From assembly GCA_900553125.1 (NCBI GenBank), contig USCB01000003.1, forward strand, positions 1 to 64,000: a stretch of DNA of 64,000 nt, given 5' to 3'. The position numbers were made by a program, and so were the translations under genes. Source of the DNA: an uncultured Clostridium sp. (GTDB lineage: Bacteria > Bacillota > Clostridia > TANB77 > CAG-508). Shown piece by piece: positions 42,803-52,700 of the stretch. Each line of letters opens with the position of its first letter. The first letter of the stretch is position 1. The notes under the pieces were generated by a model that saw only the letters and a list, made by a program, of their open reading frames with translations, was not told where the DNA came from and ran no database searches.

Positions 42803-44872
42803 ATGGCTGACAAATTAATAATAGTGGAATCACCTGCAAAAGCAAATACAATAAAAAAATTCCTAGGAGGGAGTACAAAAGTTGTAGCTTCAATGGGACA
42901 TATAAGAGATTTACCTAAATCAAAATTAGGAGTAGATATAGAACATGATTTTGAACCACAATATATAAATATTAGAGGAAAGGGAGATTTAATTAAATCT
43001 TTAAAAAAGGATGCAAAGGTAGCAAAAAAAGTGTATCTTGCAACCGACCCGGACCGTGAGGGAGAGGCTATTGCATGGCATTTAGCTCATATTTTGGAAG
43101 AAGATGAAAGTAAAATTACGAGAGTTACATTTAATGAGATAACAAAAAGTGCGGTGCAAAAAGCTATAAAAGAGCCTAGAGATATAGATATAAACTTAGT
43201 TGATGCTCAGCAAGCAAGAAGGGTTTTAGATAGAATAGTTGGTTACAAAATAAGTCCGGTTCTTTGGAAAAAAGTAAAGAGAGGACTATCTGCTGGACGT
43301 GTACAATCTGTAGCGGTTAAATTAATAGTTGATAGAGAAGATGAAATTGAAAACTTTATTCCAGAAGAATATTGGAATATTTATGTAAACTTGCTAGACA
43401 AAAATTCTAATAAAGAATTTGAGGCACACTTTACAGGAAAGAATAACAAGAAAATCGAACTTCATTCTAAAGAAGAAGTGGATGAAATTTTAAAAGACAT
43501 AGAAAATGCAAAATATGTAGTAACAGACATAAAGAAAAGTGAAAGAAAAAGGCAACCAGCACCACCATTTACAACAAGTACAATGCAACAAGAGGCTTCA
43601 AGAAAATTAAATTTTACATTAAAAAGAACAATGTCAGTTGCACAAGTCCTTTATGAAGGAATAAAATTACCACAAGGACATACTGGACTTATTACATATA
43701 TGAGAACAGACTCAACAAGGATTTCAGAAGAAGCAAGAGCAGCAGCTAAAGAAGAGATTTTAAAGACATATGGCGAAAAATATTATGAAAATAGATATTA
43801 TAGAACAAATAAAGATGCACAAGATGCACATGAGGCAATAAGACCAGCACATATTGAACTTTCACCAGATGAAATAAAAGAATATTTAACACCAGAACAA
43901 TATAAATTATATAAACTAATATATAATAGATTTTTAGCAAGCCAAATGCCAGCTGCCATATATGATACAATGCAAGTATCAATAAAAGCAAATGATTATG
44001 ATTTTAAAGCAAATGGACAGAGTTTAAAATTTCAAGGATTTATGGTTTTATATGTAGAAGGTACAGATGAAAAACAAGTTGAAGAAAAAGGAATGTTACC
44101 ACCATTAGAAGTAAAACAAGAAGTAGAAAAGAAAAAAATAAATCCAAAACAAAGTTTTACAGAACCACCACCACGATATACGGAGGCAAGTTTAGTAAAA
44201 GCTTTAGAAGAAAAAGGAATAGGAAGACCATCAACATATTCTCCAATTATTACAACAATAATAGATAGATATTATATTCAAAAAGAGCAAAAACAGCTTG
44301 TTCCAACAGAACTAGGTAAAATAGTAAATAAGCTTTTAATAGAAAACTTTTCAGACGTTGTAAATGAAGAATTTACAGCTAATATCGAAACGAGATTTGA
44401 TAGAATTGCAGAAGGTGAAGAAAAGTGGAAAAATATAATTAGAGAATTTTATGGACCATTTATAAAAGAAGTTGAAAAAGTAGAAGAAGAATTGGAACAT
44501 GTAAAATTAGAAGATGAAGTTTCAGATGTAGTTTGTGAAAAATGTGGAAGGCTAATGGTTTATAAATATGGAAGATATGGAAAATTCTTAGCATGTCCAG
44601 GTTTTCCAGAATGTAGAAACACAAGAGCTATTGTAGAAACAATAGATGTTCCTTGCCCAAATTGTGGTGGAGTTGTTCAAGTTAAGAAAACTAAAAGAGG
44701 TAGAAAATTTTATGTTTGTGAGAATAATCCAGATAAATGTAATTATATATCTTGGAACAAACCTAAGGTTGGAGAAAAATGGGATCCAGAGAAACAGGAA
44801 AAAGTTGATACTGGTGAGAAAAAGACAAGAAAAAAAGCTACTGGTAGAAAGAAAAAAACTAGTAAGAAATAG
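42803..44872 (+). CDS. topA: DNA topoisomerase I
   Basis: A 689-aa type IA topoisomerase. The Toprim domain starts IIVESPAKANTIKKFL and has DPDREGEAIAWH. The catalytic Tyr299 lies in GLITYMRTDSTR. The C-terminus has two four-Cys zinc ribbons (CEKCGRLMVYKYGRYGKFLAC and CPNCGGVVQVKKTKRGRKFYVC) and a Lys-rich tail. It relaxes negative supercoils by single-strand passage. Its length and domains are normal for Firmicutes. ATG 42803 follows AAAGGAG. It is separate here from dprA, with which it is often linked. Confidence 0.97.
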   Translation: MADKLIIVESPAKANTIKKFLGGSTKVVASMGHIRDLPKSKLGVDIEHDFEPQYINIRGKGDLIKSLKKDAKVAKKVYLATDPDREGEAIAWHLAHILEEDESKITRVTFNEITKSAVQKAIKEPRDIDINLVDAQQARRVLDRIVGYKISPVLWKKVKRGLSAGRVQSVAVKLIVDREDEIENFIPEEYWNIYVNLLDKNSNKEFEAHFTGKNNKKIELHSKEEVDEILKDIENAKYVVTDIKKSERKRQPAPPFTTSTMQQEASRKLNFTLKRTMSVAQVLYEGIKLPQGHTGLITYMRTDSTRISEEARAAAKEEILKTYGEKYYENRYYRTNKDAQDAHEAIRPAHIELSPDEIKEYLTPEQYKLYKLIYNRFLASQMPAAIYDTMQVSIKANDYDFKANGQSLKFQGFMVLYVEGTDEKQVEEKGMLPPLEVKQEVEKKKINPKQSFTEPPPRYTEASLVKALEEKGIGRPSTYSPIITTIIDRYYIQKEQKQLVPTELGKIVNKLLIENFSDVVNEEFTANIETRFDRIAEGEEKWKNIIREFYGPFIKEVEKVEEELEHVKLEDEVSDVVCEKCGRLMVYKYGRYGKFLACPGFPECRNTRAIVETIDVPCPNCGGVVQVKKTKRGRKFYVCENNPDKCNYISWNKPKVGEKWDPEKQEKVDTGEKKTRKKATGRKKKTSKK

Positions 44873-44881
44873 TTTTTTTGG

Positions 44882-44964
44882 ATTGGGGACGGTTCCTTTT
44901 ACGAAATGTTCCATTGGGACCGGGTCTTAATGGAACATTTTTCTGAAAAGGAACCGTCCCCAAT
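44882..44964. repeat. REP-like palindrome, copy 2 (nested)
   Basis: Outer perfect 19-bp arms (44882-44900 and 44946-44964) with core GGGGACGGTTCCTTTT. Inner perfect 12-bp arms AAATGTTCCATT (44904-44915) and AATGGAACATTT (44929-44940) surround GGGACCGGGTCTT. The largest member of the family, it fills nearly the whole gap between topA and the next gene. Confidence 0.85.
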
Positions 44965-44983
44965 ACGAAAAGAGGTGTAAAAA

Positions 44984-45848
44984 ATGCAAGAACAAAAATA
45001 TATTATAAAAAATCAAGATTCATTTGAACTAAAACACATCTTTGACTGTGGTCAATGTTTCAGATGGAATGAAAAACAAGACAAAAGCTACACTGGAGTA
45101 ATCAAACAAGGTGTACTAAATGTTAAAAAACAAGATAATGAAATAACTTTCACAGGAATGCTTGAGCGGTGATATTAAAGAAATCGTAATAAATTATTTT
45201 GATTTAAATAGAAATTACTCAGAAATTAAAGATAAACTTTCAAAAATAGATGAAAATGTGAATTTAAGTGTCAAATATGGAGAAGGGATAAGGATTTTAA
45301 ATCAGGACTTATGGGAAACGATTATTTCTTTTATAATTTCTGCAAATAACAATATTCCTAGAATAAAAGGTATTATCGAAAGATTATCTCAAAAATATGG
45401 AAAAGAAATTGATTGGAATGGGGAGAAATATTATACTTTTCCAACTCCGGAAGAGCTTAGGGATGTTGAAGTACAGGATTTTAGAGAGATAGGTACAGGC
45501 TTTAGGGATATTAGGTTATATGAAACAACTAAAACCATTTTAGAAAAAAGGCTTAATTTAAAAGAGTTATATAATATTGATACTTTGAAGGCGAGAGAGG
45601 AGTTGTTAACTCTTTCAGGGGTTGGACCTAAAGTTGCTGATTGTATTTTATTGTTTTCTGATTTAAAGAGATTTGATGTTTTTCCAATTGATGTTTGGGT
45701 TAGAAGAGTTATGAATGAATTATATATAAAAAATCCTGATGAAACTAAGGTTAATAAAAAAGATATTGCAAGAATTGCTAAAGAAAAGTTTGGCGATCTG
45801 GAAGGCTTGGCTCAGCAGTATTTGTTTTATTGGAAGAGGGATGCATAA
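44984..45848 (+). pseudogene. 8-oxoguanine DNA glycosylase (OGG1-type), frameshifted
   Basis: The first frame (44984-45172, MQEQKYIIKNQDSFELKHIF) carries the OGG N-terminal domain with the CGQCFRW motif. It stops right after FTGMLER. The second frame continues GDIKEIVINYFDLNRNY, then ISFIISANNNIPRIKGIIERL and the HhH-GPD active site GVGPKVADCILLFSLxx-type with Lys in GPK and Asp in FPIDVWVRR. Together they make one full glycosylase/lyase that removes 8-oxoG opposite C. One extra base near 45162-45167 explains the split; deleting C 45167 gives MLEGDIKE. As with the dacF copy, every catalytic residue is intact, so a sequencing error or fresh mutation is likely. Confidence 0.85.
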
Positions 45849-45876
45849 AAAATGCCAGATTAGCTGGCATTTTTTA
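45847..45876. terminator. Bidirectional terminator between convergent genes
   Basis: AATGCCAG / CTGGCATT stem with a five-base loop, A tract before and T tract after. It serves both the glycosylase gene and the minus-strand TPR gene, whose stop codon overlaps it. Confidence 0.8.
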
Positions 45877-47220
45877 ACGTTCATAATTGTCATCATAAAA
45901 TGTGTCTAGTGCTTTCTGATATGCATATTGTTTCTTGATATTATCCATAGCTAGTAAGATATCTCTATATTCTTCTTTGCTTATTGAAGGTTCTGTTTCC
46001 AAAAAATTATTTAAATCTTCAAGTTCTCCCTGATAATCTTCGGTTATCATTGCTTTTAGGTCTAATAAAGCAATTAAACTTTTTACATAATTTGGATAAA
46101 ATCTTGCTTGTTTAATTTTTTCCTCAATATCAGATAGAGAAATATTACCATATTTAAAGTTACGTTCAAGCTGTTCAATCCATGCTTTTCTATTTTCTTC
46201 TGTAAAAGTAATCTCCATATTTTTTTCTTTTTCTTTTTTTCTATCTAATATAATATTAACTTTATCTAATCTCATAAGATTTTTTGTGGATGCATTACGT
46301 GGATTATTATTTATAATTTGTTCTAAATAATATTTTTCACTTATCAAGTCATTAGTGTCCCTACAAATTTTACACATATATGTAAGTATAAGCTCATCAT
46401 TTGGGATATCTTTTAAAAATTTTTCTCAAATATCTTTTGCTAAATTCAAATTGCCAGTTTTATATAATGATTTTACTAATTTTTCTTTTGCTATAACTTC
46501 AGAAGGATGTTTCTTTAAGATAGATTGAGCAATATCTCTGATTTGAGTATAAACATCGTGGGTTACTTCGCGTAAAATCTGTTCATGATTTGCAGTTTCA
46601 CCTTGTAGCCTTAAGTTGTTTTCCTTTTGTTCAATTAATCTGTTAATACTTCTTCCCAAAGTTGCAATTCTAGAATATTCTTTATGCAAAGCAGAGGTTT
46701 GACCTTTATTTAATAAAGTTTGTTTTTTATTTTTATAGAATTCATTATTTGGATTTGCTTCTAAAATTTTATTAATAAATTCTATTGATTTTTGATAATT
46801 TCCACATTTTTCTTCTAATATTACTAAACCATTTAAAATTTGTTGAGATTGACTATTTTCCAATAATTTATATCCTAAGTTTCTAGCTTCATCAAGTTGA
46901 TTTAGGTAAATATATGTATACATTAATTTAGTTTGCATATCTATATCATTAGGAAGAATTTTTAGGATATCTTCTAATTTATTTTTTAGTTCCTGGAGCA
47001 ATTTTTGTTTCTTTTCGTAATTCTTTTCTATCTTTTGTTCTTTATATAGTTTAAATATAATTTGTTTATATGGACGCTCATTTTTTTCTATCCACCAGGA
47101 TGTTAAAAGTTCAGGCTGAATATCCATTCCTATTATTTGACTTATTTGTTCAGGTGTTTTTCCTTCTGATTGTAATTTAATTGCTCTATCTTTTATCTTT
47201 TTCATTTCTTTAAAATCCAT
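45874..47220 (-). pseudogene. TPR-type helical repeat protein with an in-frame TGA
   Basis: One reading frame of about 448 codons interrupted by a single TGA (plus coordinates 46426-46428). Before it lie a helix-turn-helix-like start (AIKLQSEGKTPEQISQIIGM) and TPR-like helical pairs (NQLDEARNLGYKLLENSQSQQ, GNYQKSIEFINKILEANPNNEFY). After it the frame continues without shift: EKFLKDIPNDELILTYMCKICRD and more helices. A TGG-to-TGA change (Trp) would explain it. The 5' part could still give a 264-aa protein. The function is unknown; TPR proteins bind partners. Other genes here end at TGA, so recoding is not indicated. Confidence 0.7.
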
Positions 47221-47280
47221 TTAGTTACTCCTTTTTAATTAAACTAATATTATTATAATATATAGTATATTTTTAGTCAA

Positions 47281-47320
47281 CAAAAAGAAGAGTTTGTATT
47301 TACATAAACTCTTCTTTTTG
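47281..47320 (-). terminator. Terminator of the Cys-rich mini-protein gene
   Basis: 15-bp arms CAAAAAGAAGAGTTT / AAACTCTTCTTTTTG. It lies directly downstream of the gene on the minus strand. Confidence 0.8.
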
Positions 47321-47326
47321 CTGACT

Positions 47327-47533
47327 TTAATCTTCCTGAGTACATATTTTGCAATATGTACTCAAGTCGCAATTTGAACATTCTCCTGCACACATAGGGC
47401 AAAGATACCGCACATAGCAATTCATACAATCTATATGTTGGCAATAGATGTAGGGGCAAGAACCTGTTTCTTTGCATTTTTCGCAGGAAATTTCAGGATG
47501 TGATTTGCACATCCGGGTTGAGGCTTCACACAT
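47327..47533 (-). CDS. Cysteine-rich mini-protein (14 Cys in 68 residues)
   Basis: A 68-aa protein with 14 cysteines, ten of them in five CxxC pairs (CEKC, CMNC, CPMC, CSNC, CKIC), and a few His and acidic residues. It has no signal peptide. The arrangement suggests two or more zinc or iron-sulfur sites, as in small zinc-ribbon proteins. A radical SAM-modified Cys-rich peptide is the other possibility, but no radical SAM gene is adjacent. ATG 47533 follows GGAGGT by 6 nt. By eye it is much richer in GC than its neighbours, so it was probably acquired. No family is recognised. Confidence 0.75.
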   Translation of the reverse strand: MCEASTRMCKSHPEISCEKCKETGSCPYIYCQHIDCMNCYVRYLCPMCAGECSNCDLSTYCKICTQED

Positions 47534-47698
47534 ATGTATACCTCCATTTAAAATTTTTTATGATACTTAGATATTATATGACCGTTTGATGGTTATGTCA
47601 ATCTGTTTGGCTTAAAATTTGCAATTTTTTATAAACAGTTCAAACCGTATCATCAGTAACTTTTTTTATTATGAACTGCAGAACTAGTTACCATAATC

Positions 47699-47727
47699 TT
47701 GAAGGATATGGTAAAATATGTTATAAT
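47699..47727 (+). promoter_or_regulatory. Promoter of the unusual ABC ATPase gene
   Basis: TTGAAG at 47699-47704, 17-nt spacer, TATAAT at 47722-47727. Confidence 0.65.
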
Positions 47728-47760
47728 TTAGATTGAGTGTTAATATTAAGGAGGAAAATA

Positions 47761-49674
47761 ATGAGAGTAAAAGGAAAAAATGGAACTTCAATTGAAATAA
47801 TAACTCAGAAGATAAAAAGAGAATTAAGAAAAGAATATCCAACAATAGGAAAACATGATAAAAAAGATAAAGTAAGAAATAGATTTAAATCCGGAAGTTT
47901 AACTGTAAAAGATTGGAATAATATTGAAGTAGGAATGAGATTTATTAGAGATATTATAATGGGCAAATTTAACACTGCAAAATTAAAACAGTCAGCAGGA
48001 ATGGAAGATATAAGCAAATTACAGTTTATAGTTAGTGAATATGAAACATTAAGTAATAAATTTTTTAATAAAATAATATCAAGTATAAGATTAGAAAAAA
48101 ATTTACAAGAAAAAATTCAAAATCTTTCAGATTATTCTCAAATTGCACAAGCTGCACGTGATGGAATTATACTAAAAAAAGAAGTCAGAGATGAAAAAAT
48201 AGATGGAAAAATAGAAAAAGTTGAATATGATACAGTCATGACACCAAATGAGGTAATTTGGACATTAAAGAAATATCAAAGAATGTTAGACCAAGTTTAT
48301 GCTGATAGATTTGATAATTATTTAGGATTAGGCTTAGCAATATCAGGAATTTTAGGAGTAGCTGTAGGAGGAGAAAAGAATGATTTCAAGAAAAATGTAC
48401 CTTTTATAACTTTAGAAATAGCTAGTCAGGCTGGTAAGGAAGTGTTAAGAGAAATAATATCAAAGAAAATGGGAGAAACGCAAAAAGATGAAATAGCATG
48501 GAATTTAAATAAACAGCAAAAAAATTTGGAAAACGACCTACTGGAAAATGAACAAGTTAGTAGTAGTGCAGAAAAAATATCTATCGGGGAGATTAAAAGA
48601 AGTGCAAAAGCAGAAAAAAGGGTTTTGAGTGAAAAAGAAAATTATGAATTAATCTTTTCAATTATGTCAGATTCAATTTCAGCAATAATGACAGGAGCAT
48701 ATGTTGGAAATAATGTAAAGATTAAGGAAAATGGTAAAATTGATGGAAAGTCATTAGCAAGTGTAATTGTATCTTTAAGAGAAAATAAAAAAATAGCTAA
48801 TACTATATATTTCAAGTCAAGAAGATTAGTGAAAAATAATAAAAGAGAAGAAGGTTTTGAATCAGTGTGTGAAGATGTTCTTAATATAATTTCTCAAATG
48901 GAAGAAAAAGTTTATCCATTAGAGGGAGCTAAAAATTCATTTGATTCATTAGAGATAAAAGATTTAGATGCAAGTTTTTATCCTAAAAAAGATTATAAAA
49001 CAGGGGAAATAAAATTTTCAACCAATATAAAAATACCAGAATTTAGTATGAAAAGAGGAGATGTAGTATTACTATCAGGAGCATCTGGAGCTGGAAAAAG
49101 TACATTTTTAAGATTACTAAAAAGAGGAGATATAAATAATAGAAATGCGATAAAATTGAGTACTGGTGAGAGAGTTGATAATTTAGGAACTGAATTTATT
49201 TCATTTAGACCTAGTATGGATTTAGGAAGTGAAACTACAGTTTTACACCAAATTACAGGAAAAAGAAATATTTCTGATTTGAATAAAAATGAGAGAAAGA
49301 AATTGATACATATTATGAATGAATTACATTTAGATTTTCCTGATTTGATGGAACAACTTGCCACAAGAAAATTTGCGGAGTTTTCAACAGGACAACAAAG
49401 AAGATTGATTCTTTCAAAAATGTTTTATAGAATTGATGATGGTGCATCAGTAATAATTGTTGATGAACCTGTTGGAAATGTTGAGGATAAATTAATAAAG
49501 GAACAGTTGGAAATGATAAAAAGATATGCGTTAAGAAAAAATGTTATGCTTTTACTCACAACACATAGATTGGATTTGGCTGAAAAGTTGTCAACTAAAA
49601 GATATCATATTAATGAAAATGGTGTTATGGAACAGATGGAAATAAAAAGCAAAGAGAAAGAATATAATTTTTGA
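47761..49674 (+). CDS. ABC-type ATPase fused to a novel helical N-terminal region
   Basis: A 637-aa protein. The last 240 residues form an ABC nucleotide-binding domain: linker strand SLEIKDLDASFYPKKDYK, Walker A SGASGAGKST (about 441-450), signature-like EFSTGQQRRLILSKMF, Walker B SVIIVDEPVGN and H-loop LLLTTHRLD. The layout mirrors the ATPase half of an ABC exporter. The N-terminal 400 residues are mostly polar helices, with only two weakly hydrophobic stretches (LGLGLAISGILGVAVGG, LIFSIMSDSISAIMTGAYVG) and no real transmembrane bundle. It could be a cytosolic relative of exporters or a mechanochemical ATPase. It is monocistronic, upstream of smc, with a REP-like element after it. Confidence 0.75.
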   Translation: MRVKGKNGTSIEIITQKIKRELRKEYPTIGKHDKKDKVRNRFKSGSLTVKDWNNIEVGMRFIRDIIMGKFNTAKLKQSAGMEDISKLQFIVSEYETLSNKFFNKIISSIRLEKNLQEKIQNLSDYSQIAQAARDGIILKKEVRDEKIDGKIEKVEYDTVMTPNEVIWTLKKYQRMLDQVYADRFDNYLGLGLAISGILGVAVGGEKNDFKKNVPFITLEIASQAGKEVLREIISKKMGETQKDEIAWNLNKQQKNLENDLLENEQVSSSAEKISIGEIKRSAKAEKRVLSEKENYELIFSIMSDSISAIMTGAYVGNNVKIKENGKIDGKSLASVIVSLRENKKIANTIYFKSRRLVKNNKREEGFESVCEDVLNIISQMEEKVYPLEGAKNSFDSLEIKDLDASFYPKKDYKTGEIKFSTNIKIPEFSMKRGDVVLLSGASGAGKSTFLRLLKRGDINNRNAIKLSTGERVDNLGTEFISFRPSMDLGSETTVLHQITGKRNISDLNKNERKKLIHIMNELHLDFPDLMEQLATRKFAEFSTGQQRRLILSKMFYRIDDGASVIIVDEPVGNVEDKLIKEQLEMIKRYALRKNVMLLLTTHRLDLAEKLSTKRYHINENGVMEQMEIKSKEKEYNF

Positions 49675-49715
49675 TTTGGGACGGTTCCTTTTCCGAAAAG
49701 GAACCGTCCCAAATC
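49673..49715. repeat. REP-like palindrome, copy 3
   Basis: Perfect 20-bp arms (49673-49692 and 49696-49715), loop CCG, core GGGACGGTTCCTTTT. It begins inside the TGA stop codon of the preceding gene, so it may also serve as its transcript end. Confidence 0.9.
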
Positions 49716-49792
49716 GAAAATTGTTCTTGAAAAATCTGAAAATTTAATATAAAATACAATATAAATAAAAAAAACACAAGAAAGGGAAAAAA

Positions 49793-52700
49793 ATGTACTT
49801 AAAAAGATTAGAATTACAAGGTTTTAAATCATTCGCAGATAAAACAATACTAGAATTTATGCCAGGAATAACAAGTGTAATAGGTCCAAATGGTTCAGGA
49901 AAAAGCAATATAGCAGATGCAATTAGATGGGTGCTTGGAGAGCAAAGTATGAAAGAACTTCGTGGTGGAAAGTCGGTAGATATAATATTTGCGGGAACAC
50001 AAAATAGAAAATCATTAGGATTTGCAGAGGCATCACTAGTATTTGATAATCAAAATGGCAAACTTCCAATTGAATATAAAGAAGTAACGGTTACAAGAAA
50101 ACTATATAGAAGTGGAGAAACAGGATATTACATTAATAAAACACAATGCAGGTTAAAAGATATTTTGGAATTATTTATGGATACCGGAATAGGGAAAGAT
50201 GGCTATTCAATAATTGGTCAAGGGGAAATTGATGAGATATTAAGCAATAAATCTGAAGATAGGAGAAATGTATTTGAAGAAGCGGCTGGAATTGTAAAAT
50301 TTAAAACAAGGAAAGAAGAGTCTGAAAAAAAGTTAGAACATACTAAACTAAATGTCCTAAGAATAAATGATATTTTAACAGAAATAGAGGCAAATTTAGA
50401 GCCACTAAAGCAACAATCAGATAAGGCGAAAAGATATTTAGATTTAAAAAATGAGCTTAAAAGTATTGAAGTTGGTTTATTTTTGTATAATATTGAAAAA
50501 TATAAAGCAGACTTAGTAAAAATTCAGGACGATATAGAGATTATGCAAAATACATGTAATTTAGAAGAAGGAAAACTGGAAAAAATAAAAATTCTTAAAG
50601 AAGAGTTAAAAGGGCAAATTGATGATTTAACAGAAGAAATTGAAAACACTCAAAACTTAAGATTTACAAGCCAAAAGGATGTTGAAACTTTGACTTCTGA
50701 AATTAATGTTGCAAAATCAAAAATTGAAAATAATGAGGAAAATAGAAAAAGATTTAGAGAAGAGATAGAAGAAATAAAGACAAAAATTTCTAAAACTGAA
50801 GAAGAAATGAATTCTAAACTAAGTAAAAAAGAAAGCTTAAAAGAAAACAAAGAAAAATATGAAAAAGAGCTTGCAGAAAAACAAAATGAATTAGAGAAAA
50901 TAAATAAGACATTGTCAGAAAAGGAACTAGAAATCGAAAATGATAAGAGAAAACTTGAAGAAAATACGGATTTAAAATATGAAATAGAAGGAAGTATTAA
51001 TGAGCAAAAAGCAAATATTTCAAATATAGAAAAAAGGAAAGTTCAACTTCAAAATGATATACAAAATAGCATATCAGAATTAGATAATACTAGATTTTCT
51101 AAGGAAGAGATTGAAAAAGGATTTTTTGAAATTCAGAAGGAAAAAAATAATATATCAAAAGAACTTCAAGATATAATAACGGCAAAAAGTAAGGCAGAAG
51201 AACAAATAAAATTAATTGATATAAAGATAAATAATAGTATACAAGAATTAAATTTCAAAGAATCAAAACACAAATTTTTAGTAGAAACAGAAAAAGAAAA
51301 AGATGGATATCAAAAAAGTGTAAAAGCTTTACTTCAAGAATGTGAAAAAACAAAAGAGCTAGGAAAAGGTGTAAAAGGAGCATTAGCAGAACTTATTGAT
51401 GTGCCACAAAACTTAGAAACAGCAATAGAAATGGCATTAGGTGCAAGTCTTCAAAATATAGTAACAGAAAATGAGCAAGATGCAAAAAGATTGATTGAGC
51501 ATTTGAGAAAAAATAATTTAGGAAGAGCGTCATTTTTACCAATTTCAAACATTCAAGGAAAAAGACCTGAAAAGATAAGGGGTAATCTTCAGGGAGTTTT
51601 AGGTTTTGCAGCAGACCTAATAAAATATGATAAAAAATATGAACAAATAATTTTAAATTTGCTTGGTAGAACTGTAATTGTAGAAAATATGGATACAGCA
51701 ATAAGAATGTCCAAAGAAAATGGTCATAGCTTTAAAATAGTAACAATAGATGGTGATATTATAAGCACAACAGGTTCTATGACTGGTGGTTCTGTTAATA
51801 AAAAGACTGTTAAGATTTTAGGTAGAAGTAAAGAAATTGACGCAATAGCAAATCAAATTGAAAATATCAAGAAAATGCAAGAAGATTTGAAAAAACAAAA
51901 AGATGATATTATAAATTCGAATAAGCAAGTACTTGAAAATGCTGAAAAATTAGAAAATGCACTTCAAACAATTGAAATAAAATACAATGTTGAAAATCAA
52001 AAATTGAATACAGTTAAGGAAAATATTCAAAGAATATCAAATCATTTAGAAAAATTAAGAAAAGAAAAGGCAGAATTAGAAAGTCAAAAAGAGGAATATT
52101 TAAAGACTATTGAAGAGAAAAATAATAAAAAATCACAAATTGATAGTGAAAATGAAGAAATGAAGGCTAAAATAAATGAATATTCTACTTTAAATAAGGA
52201 TACAGCTAAAAAAGTAGATGATTTAAATTTTGATATAACAAATTTAAAAATATCTGTATCATCATTTAATGAAAGTGAAAGTTCAATTGACGAAATGGCT
52301 GGGATGCTTAAAAATGAAATAGAAAACCAGAATAAAAGTATTGAAAATAAGGAAAGTCAAATTGAAAAAATCAATAGTGAGCAAAAAGAACTTGAAAATA
52401 AAATAAATGAAACCAATTTAAAAATAGAAGAATTAAAGGCTAAAACACTATCAAGTGATGAAGATATTGAAAAAATGAAAAAAGAAAGACAATCTGCAAA
52501 TGAAAAATTGTCTTTAAAAGAAAAAGAAGAGGTTGATGAATTTAAGGTAATAGAGGACTTAAAAGGTCAGATTGTAAAAATTGAGGTTAAGAAATCTAAG
52601 ATAGATGATGATTTAAATGAAACAATTACATCTCTATGGAATGAATATGAGCTTACTCCAAATGGGGTAGAGGGCTACGAAAAGCCAGCAAATATCGCAG

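Noticed and set aside
46426..46428. Recoding of TGA as an amino acid
   Set aside because: Several intact genes in the window end at TGA (for example 12907 and 49674), and only one internal TGA was found.
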